DNA of 45,094 nt from an uncultured delta proteobacterium (GTDB taxonomy: Bacteria > Bdellovibrionota_C > UBA2361 > OMII01). The DNA lies in contig CAIXKI010000012.1 in the NCBI GenBank assembly GCA_903920005.1, forward strand, positions 1 to 45,094, written 5' to 3'. The translations under genes were made by a program, and so were the position numbers. The notes beneath the pieces are model-generated. The model worked only from the letters and a program-made list of their open reading frames with translations. It searched no databases and was not told the origin of the DNA. Below are positions 1 through 7,333 of this stretch, one piece after another; position 1 is the first letter of the stretch; every line of letters starts with the position of its first letter.

Positions 1-1070
1 ATTGAGAGTCCGAGCAGCCATTGAGACACAGGAACACCCGACGCAACTCCACCTCCGACGATCCGAATAGTGTAGAGCATCGCCAACATAATGATATCGA
101 CAAGCGCGAGAGATTTAAGCCGATACGAGTATGCTGTCGTCAGGAACAGGTACATCCCCAGAACAACCGAGAACTCAAGCCTAACCGCCATCGCCAGACA
201 AAACGATACGACGAAGAGAACCGGAGCCAGCGCTAGAGCCGAGGCCAACGGGAGCGTTCCCGCCGCGCAGGGGCGCTTACGCTTGCGAGGGTGTTTTCTA
301 TCCGATTCAAGATCGAGTAGATCGTTAAGAAGGTATACACCTGACGCGCATAATGAGAATGAAAGCCCCGCTCCAAGCGTCTCAAGCCAACCCGAGATGT
401 CAAACCACCTATGCGCCAACAACATCGGCGCGAGAACGAGGAGGTTCTTGAGCCATTGATGAATTCGAAGCGCTTTCAGGACTACTTTGAGAGAGCACTT
501 ATCTTTTGCGAGAACCGTTACATCAGAGAATCGTTGCTGCACCTGTCGAGATAACCGCCCGCCTGAGGATACACAGACGACATGAGCGGCTTCGCGCCAT
601 ACCTCAAAATCCGCGCGAGAATCCCCGACGTACTCCCATGGAGTATCTCCAAGCGCGGCATTGATAGCCTTAGCCTTTTCGCTCCCCTTGAGGTTCGTTA
701 TCCCATCCGAGCCGATTATGTCACTCACGAACTCAAGACGCTTCGCCAGCTTCGCGACGAGAAGCTCGTCAGACGCTGAGGCGAGAACTACCTTTTTTCC
801 AGATTCAGCAGCCTCTCTTAGATATCCCACCACGCTTGGATTGAGAGGCAGAAGATCAACAGCGAGTCCAGCAGATCTGCCGGCGAGCTTCTGCTTGAGA
901 TGGGCACGCCCACGTACTAGCCAAAACGGCAGAAAGAATATCAGCCAAACGTCTTGCTTCATCGCGTAGAGAAGAGACTCGTAGAGGAGATCTGTCGCGA
1001 GGACAGTGCCGTCTACGTCAGCGCAAATAACTCGTGGCTCTTCCCTTTTTCTCAACGTCTCACCGTGCAT
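1..1070 (-). CDS. HAD-UbiA fusion prenyltransferase, DPPR-synthase-like (partial, 3' end outside window)
   Basis: This gene is absent from the ORF track because it runs off the left edge; I translated it from the reverse strand (at least 356 residues). The N-terminal ~200 residues are a HAD phosphatase-like domain with motif I 'DVDGT' and a late 'VGDSRADF' motif. From about residue 210 it becomes a multi-pass UbiA prenyltransferase with the Mg-binding motif 'NDLLDLESDRKHP' and the second conserved stretch 'YSYRLKSLALVDI'. UbiA members of this type include decaprenyl-phosphate 5-phosphoribosyltransferase, which transfers phosphoribose from PRPP to a polyprenyl phosphate. A DprE1/DprE2-like pair lies divergently next door, which supports that role rather than quinone synthesis. 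The fused HAD domain could remove the 5-phosphate (inference). Start ATG at 1070 is chosen because an in-frame stop lies 15 bases upstream; no strong ribosome site is visible. Confidence 0.85.
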   Translation of the reverse strand, partial: MHGETLRKREEPRVICADVDGTVLATDLLYESLLYAMKQDVWLIFFLPFWLVRGRAHLKQKLAGRSAGLAVDLLPLNPSVVGYLREAAESGKKVVLASASDELLVAKLAKRLEFVSDIIGSDGITNLKGSEKAKAINAALGDTPWEYVGDSRADFEVWREAAHVVCVSSGGRLSRQVQQRFSDVTVLAKDKCSLKVVLKALRIHQWLKNLLVLAPMLLAHRWFDISGWLETLGAGLSFSLCASGVYLLNDLLDLESDRKHPRKRKRPCAAGTLPLASALALAPVLFVVSFCLAMAVRLEFSVVLGMYLFLTTAYSYRLKSLALVDIIMLAMLYTIRIVGGGVASGVPVSQWLLGLS

Positions 1071-1519
1071 ATTACAACTTGTATATCAGTCTCTCTTTTT
1101 GGTCGTCATCCTCGCGAACAATCTCTCACTGCACCCTGCGCCAGAGAGGCCCACAAACCGCGTCTCAGATCGCAGCCAGGACCAGAACAACCTCCTAAGA
1201 TAAGAGTAGATAGCCCCTTTAAACGAATCGCCGCTCTAGCGATTTTGAGTCCACCCGTACCCTCTTTTCACTGATCCCAGCCCTATGGAGGGATGGTTCG
1301 CCGCTCAGTTACAACATGCAAACTGTCGTTCTATAAAATGTGACTCGAAGCGTTATCATCGCCCACTCTTAAACGATTGTGATACCCAGTCTCCGCTACT
1401 ATTGTGCGAACGAGTAGTTTCGATGCTTTCATTTTTGTAGTTTCGATTGCTCAAACCAGGCATCTAAAACCTCACGCCCAAAAGTGGCGTGAATTATCGC
1501 CATCACTTGAAGGGGCAGC
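1071..1519. other. divergent intergenic region
   Basis: This 449-base gap lies between the HAD-UbiA gene (leftward) and the DprE1-like gene (rightward), so it should carry promoters for both. Plus-strand ORFs listed here (954-1274, 1006-1203) look like shadows with no recognisable protein features. A short inverted repeat, TGGCG/CGCCA, lies just before the ribosome site at about 1485-1502. I see no RNA gene or repeat. Confidence 0.4.
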
Positions 1520-2830
1520 GTGAAACGCTACGAATCGTGGGGGAAATATCCCCCTATCTCACATCAACAGGTCCTGCAGGCGCTCTCACCAACGAGCCTT
1601 CTTCCGCTACCTGAAGACGATTCATCGGTTCTCCCGTATGGGCTCGGAAGAAGCTACGGAGATAGCTGCATCAACAACGGCAACGCGATTATCGAGACCT
1701 CCGCCCTCTCCAATTTCATTAGCTTCGACCCATCAACCGGAGTGCTCGCCGCGGAATCGGGCGTTAGCTTGGCATCCATCCTTCAGGTCTTCATTCCTCG
1801 TGGATGGTTCCTTCCAGTCTCACCTGGCACAAAATTCGTGACGCTCGGAGGAGCGATTGCAAACGATATCCACGGAAAAAACCATCACCGAGCGGGAACG
1901 TTCGGCTGTCACGTCAATAAATTTGGTCTTGTACGATCCGATGGTTCGCACCTCACCTGTTCACCAACTGAAAACGCGGGCCTCTTCAAAGCAACTATTG
2001 GTGGGCTTGGCCTCACCGGACTTATCACGTGGGCCGAGATACAACTTACTCCGATTAAGTCACCTTATCTCGACACTAAGACCGTGAAGTTTAGAAACCT
2101 TGATGAATTCGTTGAAGTGTCTAAGGCTCTCGATCCGATCTATGACTACAACGTGTCCTGGGTAGACTGCACAACTGAGGGGGACCAACTGGGTCGAGGT
2201 CTTTTCATGGCTGGAAATTTTTCGAGTCAAACAAAGAATAAAAAGCCCGCGACAATCTCACTCCCATTCCCCTGCGAAGCGCCAACCTGGCTGCTCAACA
2301 CCTATTTCATCCAAGCGTTCAACACGCTCTACTACAACAAGCAGCTTTCGCATACTGTTGAAGGCCTGACCCACTACGAACCATTTTTCTATCCACTGGA
2401 CTCAATCCTTCACTGGAACCGTATGTACGGCAAACGTGGCTTCTTCCAATATCAATTCGTCATTCCATTTGAGGAAGGCGCCCGCGCGCTCAAGGAGATC
2501 TTCTCACGAATCACCCGCTCAAAGAGGGCTTCGTTCCTCGCGGTGTTAAAGACGTTCGGAAATTTTCAGTCTCCTGGGATGCTTTCCTTTCCACGTGAGG
2601 GATTCACCCTTGCTCTCGATTTCCCAAACGACGGCCAACCAACGCTAGACTTCCTCAACGAGCTCGACACAATAGTATTTGGTGTTGGTGGATCCCTTTA
2701 TCCAGCGAAAGACGCGCGTATGAGCCCAGAGTCTTTCATCAAATCGCACCCGCGACTTGCTGAATTTGAACCGCACATCGACCCACGATTTTCTTCTAGC
2801 TTGTGGCGACGCGTAAGGAGAAAAGAATGA
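1520..2830 (+). CDS. dprE1: DprE1-like FAD-dependent oxidase (polyprenylphosphoryl-ribose 2'-oxidase)
   Basis: The 436-residue protein is an FAD-linked oxidase of the PCMH/VAO family, closest in my reading to decaprenylphosphoryl-beta-D-ribose 2'-epimerase subunit 1. Shared signatures are the 'YGLGRSYGDS' FAD-binding stretch near residue 60, 'DIHGKNHHRAGTFG' near 117-130, 'GGLGLTGLI' near 165, and a C-terminal 'YPAKDAR' holding the conserved lysine. The enzyme oxidises the 2'-hydroxyl of lipid-linked ribose so that a reductase can re-reduce it to arabinose. It starts with GTG at 1520 after an AAGGGG ribosome site, and its stop overlaps the next start (ATGA), so the two are translationally coupled. 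At the position matching the benzothiazinone-reactive cysteine of the mycobacterial enzyme it has alanine ('LALDFP' instead of 'ICVDFP', compared from memory). Confidence 0.85.
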   Translation: MKRYESWGKYPPISHQQVLQALSPTSLLPLPEDDSSVLPYGLGRSYGDSCINNGNAIIETSALSNFISFDPSTGVLAAESGVSLASILQVFIPRGWFLPVSPGTKFVTLGGAIANDIHGKNHHRAGTFGCHVNKFGLVRSDGSHLTCSPTENAGLFKATIGGLGLTGLITWAEIQLTPIKSPYLDTKTVKFRNLDEFVEVSKALDPIYDYNVSWVDCTTEGDQLGRGLFMAGNFSSQTKNKKPATISLPFPCEAPTWLLNTYFIQAFNTLYYNKQLSHTVEGLTHYEPFFYPLDSILHWNRMYGKRGFFQYQFVIPFEEGARALKEIFSRITRSKRASFLAVLKTFGNFQSPGMLSFPREGFTLALDFPNDGQPTLDFLNELDTIVFGVGGSLYPAKDARMSPESFIKSHPRLAEFEPHIDPRFSSSLWRRVRRKE

Positions 2831-3564
2831 AAAAGGTACTAATCATCGGAGCCACATCGGCTATCGCGACAGAAACCGCTCGCCTATTCGCCCAAGAGGG
2901 CGCATCTCTCTTTCTTGCCGGACGAACGAAAGAGAATCTTGAGCGTCTCGCTAAAGATCTTGAGTGTCGCGGCGCTACCGCTGTTCACACAGGTATATTT
3001 TCGGCGAGCGATCTGGCGTCACACGACCAACTTCTTGAGCAGGCGTTTCACGCACTCGGAGAAATCGATGCGGCTCTTATCGCCCATGGAGATCTTCCAG
3101 ATCAAAAAGCGTGCGAGCATTCATGGCCAATGACTGAGGACTCCCTTGAGGTGAACCTCTTGAGCCCGATCGCGTTTCTTACGTGGCTTGCGAACTATTT
3201 TGAGACACGCAAGACCGGCAATATTACAGTTATCTCATCGGTGGCGGGGGATCGTGGACGCCAAAGTAATTATGTCTACGGAGCGGCGAAAGGTGGGCTC
3301 GCTATATTCTTACAAGGGCTTCGCAATCGGTTGGCTCATCATGGAGTGTCGGTCACAACAATTAAGCCCGGCTTCGTCGATACACCGATGACGGCAAATA
3401 TTCCAAAAGGCCCCCTCTTTGCCTCACCTGAAACGGTGGGCAAACGAATTCATAAAGCGATGACGCGTGGAGAGGCGGTGGTCTACACGCCATTCTTCTG
3501 GCGGTTTATCATGGGAATAATTATGCACATCCCAGAGCAGATCTTTAAGAAGATGAAGCTGTAG
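2827..3564 (+). CDS. dprE2: DprE2-like short-chain dehydrogenase/reductase
   Basis: This 245-residue classical SDR has an N-terminal Rossmann motif 'IIGATSAIATETAR', the catalytic serine in 'VISSVAGDRG' and the Tyr/Lys pair in 'YGAAKGG'. Because it directly follows a DprE1-like oxidase with an ATGA overlap, it is best read as DprE2, the NAD(P)H-dependent reductase that converts the 2'-keto intermediate to polyprenylphosphoryl-arabinose. The ORF track extends to a GTG at 2803, but ATG 2827 has an AAGGAG site six bases upstream and is preferred. On its own the sequence says only SDR; the specific role rests on the neighbours. Its C-terminus ('IPEQIFKKMKL') is an amphipathic stretch that may touch the membrane. 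Confidence 0.8.
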   Translation: MKKVLIIGATSAIATETARLFAQEGASLFLAGRTKENLERLAKDLECRGATAVHTGIFSASDLASHDQLLEQAFHALGEIDAALIAHGDLPDQKACEHSWPMTEDSLEVNLLSPIAFLTWLANYFETRKTGNITVISSVAGDRGRQSNYVYGAAKGGLAIFLQGLRNRLAHHGVSVTTIKPGFVDTPMTANIPKGPLFASPETVGKRIHKAMTRGEAVVYTPFFWRFIMGIIMHIPEQIFKKMKL

Positions 3565-3638
3565 AACTGCGCATACAGGCGCCCGCGAAGTCACGCCTTG
3601 GGTCACTTTGCTTCTCTGCTTCGATGGACCATATAAAC

Positions 3639-3680
3639 CCTGCGCGAATAATTTTTGAAAAAATCATTCGCAATAGCAGG
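3639..3680. repeat. long imperfect hairpin
   Basis: CCTGC at 3639-3643 pairs with GCAGG at 3676-3680, and inside it GCGAATAATTTTT pairs with AAAAATCATTCGC with a single mismatch around a short loop. The T-run sits inside the stem rather than after it, so it is not a textbook terminator. It lies in the transcript downstream of the DprE1/E2-like pair. Confidence 0.5.
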
Positions 3681-3852
3681 GCGCGCGCAATCTTGGCGAA
3701 GCCAAGTTGTGCCGCAGAAAACAAATAAATCCTGCCCGAAATAGGGGCCATCTACGAGTTGCAAAGTAGCTGAACAATCCTGCGTGAGCGGGATTTTGAA
3801 CAAAAAGGAACGTTTGGTGCTAGAGCAAGAGCTCCGCTAAGATTGCGCTCGC

Positions 3853-3896
3853 CCAGCTATTCTCATTCATTTTTTGTCAAAAATGAATGAGGCTGG
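3853..3896. terminator. strong hairpin between convergent genes, likely bidirectional terminator
   Basis: A perfect 13-base inverted repeat CTCATTCATTTTT / AAAAATGAATGAG (3862-3874 and 3879-3891) has a 4-base loop. It is extended by an outer CCAGC/GCTGG stem across a TATT bulge. It lies directly before the end of the MazG-like gene and would stop transcription from either side. A clean U-tract follows on neither strand, so termination is inferred from position and stability. Confidence 0.55.
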
Positions 3897-3904
3897 ATTT
3901 ATCC

Positions 3905-4252
3905 TTACAGCTCGGTGTATTTACGATTATTACCGCGAGCTTTTTCGAGTGGGTATTTTTCTTCGTTGCGCTTCATCTTTTCAGCGAAGGACCGCTCAAG
4001 GTCGATACCAGAATCGTGCGCCATGAGGAGGACCCAGTAGAGGACATCTGAGAGCTCCTCTCCTAGTCGCTCTCTCTTTGACTCAACAACTTTCTCTAGC
4101 TCGGCCTCGCTCTTAAACTGAAAGAGCTCCCCCACTTCGCCAGCTTCAAGCATGAGCGAAAGCGCCATGTCCTTCATGTTATGAAACTGCTTCCAATCAC
4201 GGGCGTCACGAAAGGACACTATTTTCTCGGTGAGATAGCCTAAGTTTGTCAT
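3905..4252 (-). CDS. MazG-like nucleotide pyrophosphohydrolase (RS21-C6/dCTPase type)
   Basis: The 115-residue all-alpha protein carries the MazG-fold metal-binding signatures: 'EAGEVGEL' near residue 37 and 'EELSDVLYW' near residue 64, the two ExxE/ExxD pairs that coordinate Mg2+. Proteins of this short single-domain type hydrolyse dCTP or modified nucleoside triphosphates to monophosphates, usually as house-cleaning enzymes. Length and motif spacing match the RS21-C6-like family. The ATG at 4252 has a GGAGAAG ribosome site. It is transcribed in the same direction as the upstream GDP-fucose synthase but 352 bases away, so an operon is uncertain. Exact nucleotide specificity cannot be read from sequence. 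Confidence 0.85.
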   Translation of the reverse strand: MTNLGYLTEKIVSFRDARDWKQFHNMKDMALSLMLEAGEVGELFQFKSEAELEKVVESKRERLGEELSDVLYWVLLMAHDSGIDLERSFAEKMKRNEEKYPLEKARGNNRKYTEL

Positions 4253-4604
4253 ATACGCTTCTCCAGGTAGAAGGACGTTCCTGGCGCGGTGTCCAAAAGA
4301 GCCTGTCTCTCGAAACCGCGCGTCGCCGCGCTCGGGCTGCTAGTCTTCGACGCATCTCGCGTCAAAAACACTATAGAAACTGCCAGGGCCCGTCGCAACT
4401 CTCACCTCATCGGCGTGCGACAGAACTTTCGGGATGGAAGGCGCGCCGACGAGCCAAGGCAGCGAATACAGACACATATACGCACGGATATAGTGATGTT
4501 TTTTTGCAAGCTCACGAAAGAGCGGGGCTTTCCCTGCGAACCAAGGACACTCATGTCGCGAGGCGACTAAACGTCCGTATGTTTCCGAGCCACCGTGTGT
4601 GTCC
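4253..4604. other. intergenic region without recognised gene
   Basis: This 352-base stretch lies between two minus-strand genes. The minus ORF 4340-4741 is open across it but starts inside the GDP-fucose synthase gene, has no plausible ribosome site, and its product resembles nothing I recognise except a weak 'GGSETYGRL' segment. A small perfect hairpin GACGC-gagat-GCGTC lies near 4357-4371. I call no gene. Confidence 0.35.
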
Positions 4605-5621
4605 CTAAGGCCGAAGAGGTGGAGCGCTGGGGGCATTGACGCCACCTTCAGCCGCGACGATGTCAAAAGCTCCAGCCTTGAGCGCCCACTCGTACGCGAG
4701 CTTAAGGCCGATCTCAAGTGATATCCGGGGCTCCCACCCAAGAGACTTCATCTTGGTTACATCAAGGACCTTACGGGGAGTGCCATCGGGTTTAGAGGCA
4801 TCGAAGACAATCTCCCCCTTATATCCGACGACCTTAGCCATCGTATAGGCGAGCTCACGAATGGTGACATCCTCGCCGGTCCCAACATTTAAAGTCTCTG
4901 GTTTATCGTAACACTCCATCACCGTAAGAGCGGCTTCCGCGAAGTCATCCGCGTAGAGGAATTCACGTCGTGGAGCCCCAGTTCCCCAAACAACGACCTG
5001 AGATGCGCGATTTTCGCGGGCTTCGTGAAATCGTCGCATCATTCCAGGGATAACGTGTGAGTGATCAGGGTGGAAATTATCGTTCGGCCCGTACATATTT
5101 GTGGGCATCACAGACACAAAACACTTTCCATACTGCTGGTGGAATTTCTCACACATCTTGAGGCCCGCGATCTTGGCTATAGCGTATCCCTCGTTCGTCG
5201 GTTCCAGAGCGCCAGAAAGAAGCGCCTCCTCAACAATCGGCTGTGTAGCATGCTTTGGATAGATACATGAACTTCCCAAGTACAGAAGCTTCTGCACATC
5301 GTACGTCGCCGCGGCTTGAATGACGTTCGCTGATATCATCACATTTTCGTAGATGAAATCCGCTTGATGAAGTGAGTTGTGAAGAATACCACCAACCTTA
5401 GCCGCACAAAGGAAAACATAATCGATGTCCTCCTCTTTAAAGAAAGTACGGACAGCACTCTGGTCGAGGAGATCCAGCTCCGCATGAGTTCGCAGAACAA
5501 GATTATCAAAGCCGTAGGCCTTCAATCGGCGAACGATGGCGTTACCAACCAAACCCCTATGGCCGGCCACAAAAATCCGTGCGTCGTGCGTCAGTCGGGA
5601 GAAAACCTTTAGGGATGTCAT
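4605..5621 (-). CDS. fcl: GDP-L-fucose synthase
   Basis: The 338-residue extended SDR converts GDP-4-keto-6-deoxymannose to GDP-L-fucose by epimerisation and NADPH reduction. The NADP-binding '[14 protein letters not shown]' is near residue 20. The signature 'LGSSCIYPK' carries the catalytic serine and 'YAIAK' the Tyr/Lys pair, followed by '[11 protein letters not shown]', all typical of Fcl/WcaG. The product would feed LPS, capsule or glycoprotein fucosylation in the cytoplasm. The partner GDP-mannose 4,6-dehydratase is not in this window. The protein has a ~14-residue N-terminal extension and a short Ala/Pro-rich tail ('[10 protein letters not shown]') beyond the usual end. No near ATG offers a better start. 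Confidence 0.93.
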   Translation of the reverse strand: MTSLKVFSRLTHDARIFVAGHRGLVGNAIVRRLKAYGFDNLVLRTHAELDLLDQSAVRTFFKEEDIDYVFLCAAKVGGILHNSLHQADFIYENVMISANVIQAAATYDVQKLLYLGSSCIYPKHATQPIVEEALLSGALEPTNEGYAIAKIAGLKMCEKFHQQYGKCFVSVMPTNMYGPNDNFHPDHSHVIPGMMRRFHEARENRASQVVVWGTGAPRREFLYADDFAEAALTVMECYDKPETLNVGTGEDVTIRELAYTMAKVVGYKGEIVFDASKPDGTPRKVLDVTKMKSLGWEPRISLEIGLKLAYEWALKAGAFDIVAAEGGVNAPSAPPLRP

Positions 5622-5650
5622 GCCTGTATAAGATGGGAGTCCCCCTTCCC

Positions 5651-5674
5651 CCGATTCACACCTGTTTGAATCGG
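5651..5674. promoter_or_regulatory. 7-bp inverted repeat upstream of GDP-fucose synthase
   Basis: CCGATTC (5651-5657) and GAATCGG (5668-5674) form a perfect dyad with a 10-base spacer, about 30-50 bases upstream of the GDP-fucose synthase start. The size and place suit an operator or a 5'-UTR hairpin, but no regulator is identified. Confidence 0.3.
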
Positions 5675-5856
5675 TTTGATTTGGTCAATTTTCTCCACAT
5701 TTCTAGCCGATTAGGTGCCTCAGGCACAAAAACCCCTCATACTCACAAGTGGTATCTTTTAAAACGTCCTTTTGGGCACCTCGGCCGGCATACGGTTTTT
5801 GAGGCTGTTGTGAGTAGATGTCAGTTTCGTCCCTTCCCTGACCCGTCACGAGTTTT

Positions 5857-5899
5857 GTTGCACCCTTAGCGGCTATGCATCAGCCCCTAAGGGTGCAAC
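5857..5899. promoter_or_regulatory. 13-bp perfect inverted repeat upstream of lipoprotein gene
   Basis: GTTGCACCCTTAG (5857-5869) is repeated inverted as CTAAGGGTGCAAC (5887-5899). The 17-base centre contains a further GGCT/AGCC pair, giving an almost continuous 17-pair stem broken by one C-C mismatch. No U-tract follows on either strand, so it is unlikely to be an intrinsic terminator. It lies about 55 bases before the lipoprotein start and could be an operator or mRNA structure. A second small dyad TGAACG/CGTTCA follows at 5906-5922. Confidence 0.5.
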
Positions 5900-5954
5900 G
5901 TGACTTGAACGGAGTTCGTTCAGGCGTATGCGCTCTACCTTACGAGGGTACGTT

Positions 5955-6266
5955 ATGAAGATGTGGAAGAGTGTGATGTTGATGATCCCCGCGGTGATGG
6001 TGATGGGGTGCCAAGCAACATGCAAGGCGCCAAAAACTGTCCCCTATCCCCCGCCTGGGGCTCTCATTATCCCACCGCAGGGCGTGTATGCGCCTCAATT
6101 GGCACAGCCTACGCCCGCGCCTGATAGGATCGTCCCGATCCCTGGATCCGCACCGTCGCCAAAAGCAGCTCCTGCTCCAACGACCTTGCCGGAACCAAAA
6201 ACCTCGGGATTCGATTCTTTCCGACCTTCACGACTTGATTTGATGACAGCATACCGTCGTCAATAA
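5955..6266 (+). CDS. small proline-rich lipoprotein, function unknown
   Basis: The ORF track starts at 5928, but ATG 5955 follows a GAGG-type ribosome site and gives a clean lipoprotein signal: basic start 'MKMWK', hydrophobic core and lipobox 'VMVMGC'. The predicted precursor is 103 residues. The mature part after the lipid-modified cysteine is strongly proline- and alanine-rich ('PYPPPGALIIPPQG', 'PTPAPDRIVPIPGSAPSP'), so it is probably an extended linker-like chain that spans periplasmic space or contacts peptidoglycan. It has no catalytic motif and no family I recognise. A strong inverted repeat lies upstream and a terminator-like hairpin downstream, so it appears to be a single-gene unit. 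Confidence 0.7.
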   Translation: MKMWKSVMLMIPAVMVMGCQATCKAPKTVPYPPPGALIIPPQGVYAPQLAQPTPAPDRIVPIPGSAPSPKAAPAPTTLPEPKTSGFDSFRPSRLDLMTAYRRQ

Positions 6267-6291
6267 AGTTTTGTTGGTAAGAAACTGGCCT

Positions 6292-6354
6292 CCTCACAGC
6301 AACCCGTTCGAAGTTTTTTCGTTCGTTCTTTGCTGTGAGGTGCCCTTCCTTTTT
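6292..6354 (+). terminator. hairpin terminator between convergent genes
   Basis: CCTCACAGCAA (6292-6302) pairs perfectly with TTGCTGTGAGG (6330-6340) and is followed by TGCCCTTCCTTTTT, a U-rich tail on the plus strand. It sits right after the lipoprotein gene and before the end of the response regulator gene. Confidence 0.65.
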
Positions 6355-6408
6355 CTGCTCGGCATTATGAGCGGTCGCTGTTTTCTCTGCGCGCCTTTCT
6401 GAAACGAG

Positions 6409-6900
6409 CTACATCTCGAGAAGGAACCGAATCTGCTTCACGAGCAAACTATCTGCCCTGAATTTTTCACAGAACATATCAGCCCCCCTCTCCAACGCAG
6501 AAAACTCGATATCCTCTCCACAGGCGGTAAGCACAATTACCGGCACCTCTTTGGTGTTCCATTCGGCATCGAGCTTTCGAAGCGCCTTCACAAACTCAAA
6601 CCCATTCATTTCGGGCATCTTGAAGTCTGACACTACAACGTTAAACTGCTTCTCTTCCATCAACGCAAGCGCGGCCTGCGCCGACTCCGCGATAGATACT
6701 TTGTATCCGGCGCGCTCCACCATTATCTGAAGGAGGTTTAACTGCGCCGGATCGTCATCGACTATAAGGATCGAGTTTTGTTGTTGGCGACGAGGGCGGA
6801 TGTCGAACGTGAAGTCCCATTCAGCCCCGACATCAGAAGAACCAGAGCTCCGGCCGGATGAAGACGATCCACCCCTCTTATTGCCGCGAATATTGCCCAT
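6409..6900 (-). CDS. single-domain response regulator (CheY-like receiver) with low-complexity N-terminus
   Basis: After about 40 residues rich in Gly, Ser and Arg ('GGSSSSGRSSGSSDVG'), the protein (163 residues) is a complete receiver domain. The acidic pair lies in 'ILIVDDDP', the phospho-accepting aspartate in 'VVVSDFKMPEMNG', the conserved threonine in 'VIVLTACG' and the lysine in 'CEKF'. No DNA-binding or enzymatic output domain follows, so it would act through protein contacts like CheY or Spo0F. No histidine kinase is adjacent; the partner must be encoded elsewhere. The ATG at 6900 has a good GGAGAG site. The disordered N-terminal tail is unusual for this class. Confidence 0.88.
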   Translation of the reverse strand: MGNIRGNKRGGSSSSGRSSGSSDVGAEWDFTFDIRPRRQQQNSILIVDDDPAQLNLLQIMVERAGYKVSIAESAQAALALMEEKQFNVVVSDFKMPEMNGFEFVKALRKLDAEWNTKEVPVIVLTACGEDIEFSALERGADMFCEKFRADSLLVKQIRFLLEM

Positions 6901-7333
6901 AAAAACTCTCCTGTTTCTCTAGTCATCAATCTGGGGCAGGTTTCTTCCTCATCCCTGTAGGAAGGTGATCGACACGCTTTGTCACCCGCTTTCGGGGATA
7001 GCGCTTTTTTATGTAATAAATAGTGATAATGACCATAAAGAGCGCTTTTCTTAACAATCGAGAACCTGCCGTCCACGTCGCTTTCGAGCGAATAGAGGTC
7101 CGATTCAGAATAAAAAACCCCTGAACACCGGCGCGATTGACTTTACCTATCTAGTTGTTTTAACTGGTAGGTCCTGGACAGGCGTAAAGGGCCTAGAACT
7201 CCGCGGGCCAACCGCCATCGTTTTGAGCACTCCCCCAGGATAACCAAGAGAGACACTCCGTACGGATTTCTCGTATGTGCGGGAATGGAGCGGAGCCACC
7301 TTTAAAAGACGAGAAAGGCACACGAGACCCTCT
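6901..7333. other. divergent intergenic region upstream of arg operon
   Basis: The 433 bases between the response regulator (leftward) and the GNAT gene (rightward) hold no credible gene. The minus ORF 6762-7076 is mostly out-of-frame overlap. A hairpin at 7145-7172 and a CTCCG/CGGAG pair near 7256-7297 lie in the likely leader of the arginine operon. No known riboswitch pattern was recognised. Confidence 0.4.
7145..7172 (+). promoter_or_regulatory. hairpin in leader of arginine operon
   Basis: ACCTA (7145-7149) pairs with TAGGT and the inner AGTT pairs with AACT around a GTTTT loop, with small internal bulges. It lies ~160 bases before the first arg gene. It could be an operator dyad or leader structure; nothing in the sequence decides which. 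Confidence 0.3.

Larger units (their letters stand above)
3565..3904. other. convergent intergenic region rich in hairpins
   Basis: The 340 bases between the ends of the SDR and the MazG-like gene hold no convincing gene; the minus-strand ORFs at 3424-3803 lack known features. The region has at least two long imperfect hairpins (listed separately) and three look-alike segments, each with CCTGC after an A-rich stretch, near 3637, 3731 and 3777. Confidence 0.5.
5622..5954. other. divergent intergenic region with inverted repeats
   Basis: This 333-base region separates GDP-fucose synthase (leftward) from the lipoprotein gene (rightward) and must contain both start regions. It carries CCGATTC/GAATCGG at 5651-5674, the long inverted repeat at 5857-5899, and TGAACG/CGTTCA at 5906-5922. 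The plus ORF 5579-5869 shows no protein features. Confidence 0.45.

Noticed and set aside
954-1274. Plus ORF of 106 residues at the divergent left region.
   Set aside because: It overlaps the HAD-UbiA gene on the opposite strand, and the product has no recognisable features.
3565-3904. Hairpins considered as integron attC sites or a tRNA.
   Set aside because: No attC core sites, no integrase, and no T-loop or anticodon-arm pattern were seen.
4340-4741. Minus ORF of 133 residues with a faint glycosyltransferase-like motif.
   Set aside because: It begins inside the fcl gene in another frame and has no start signal; the similarity is a short chance-level match.
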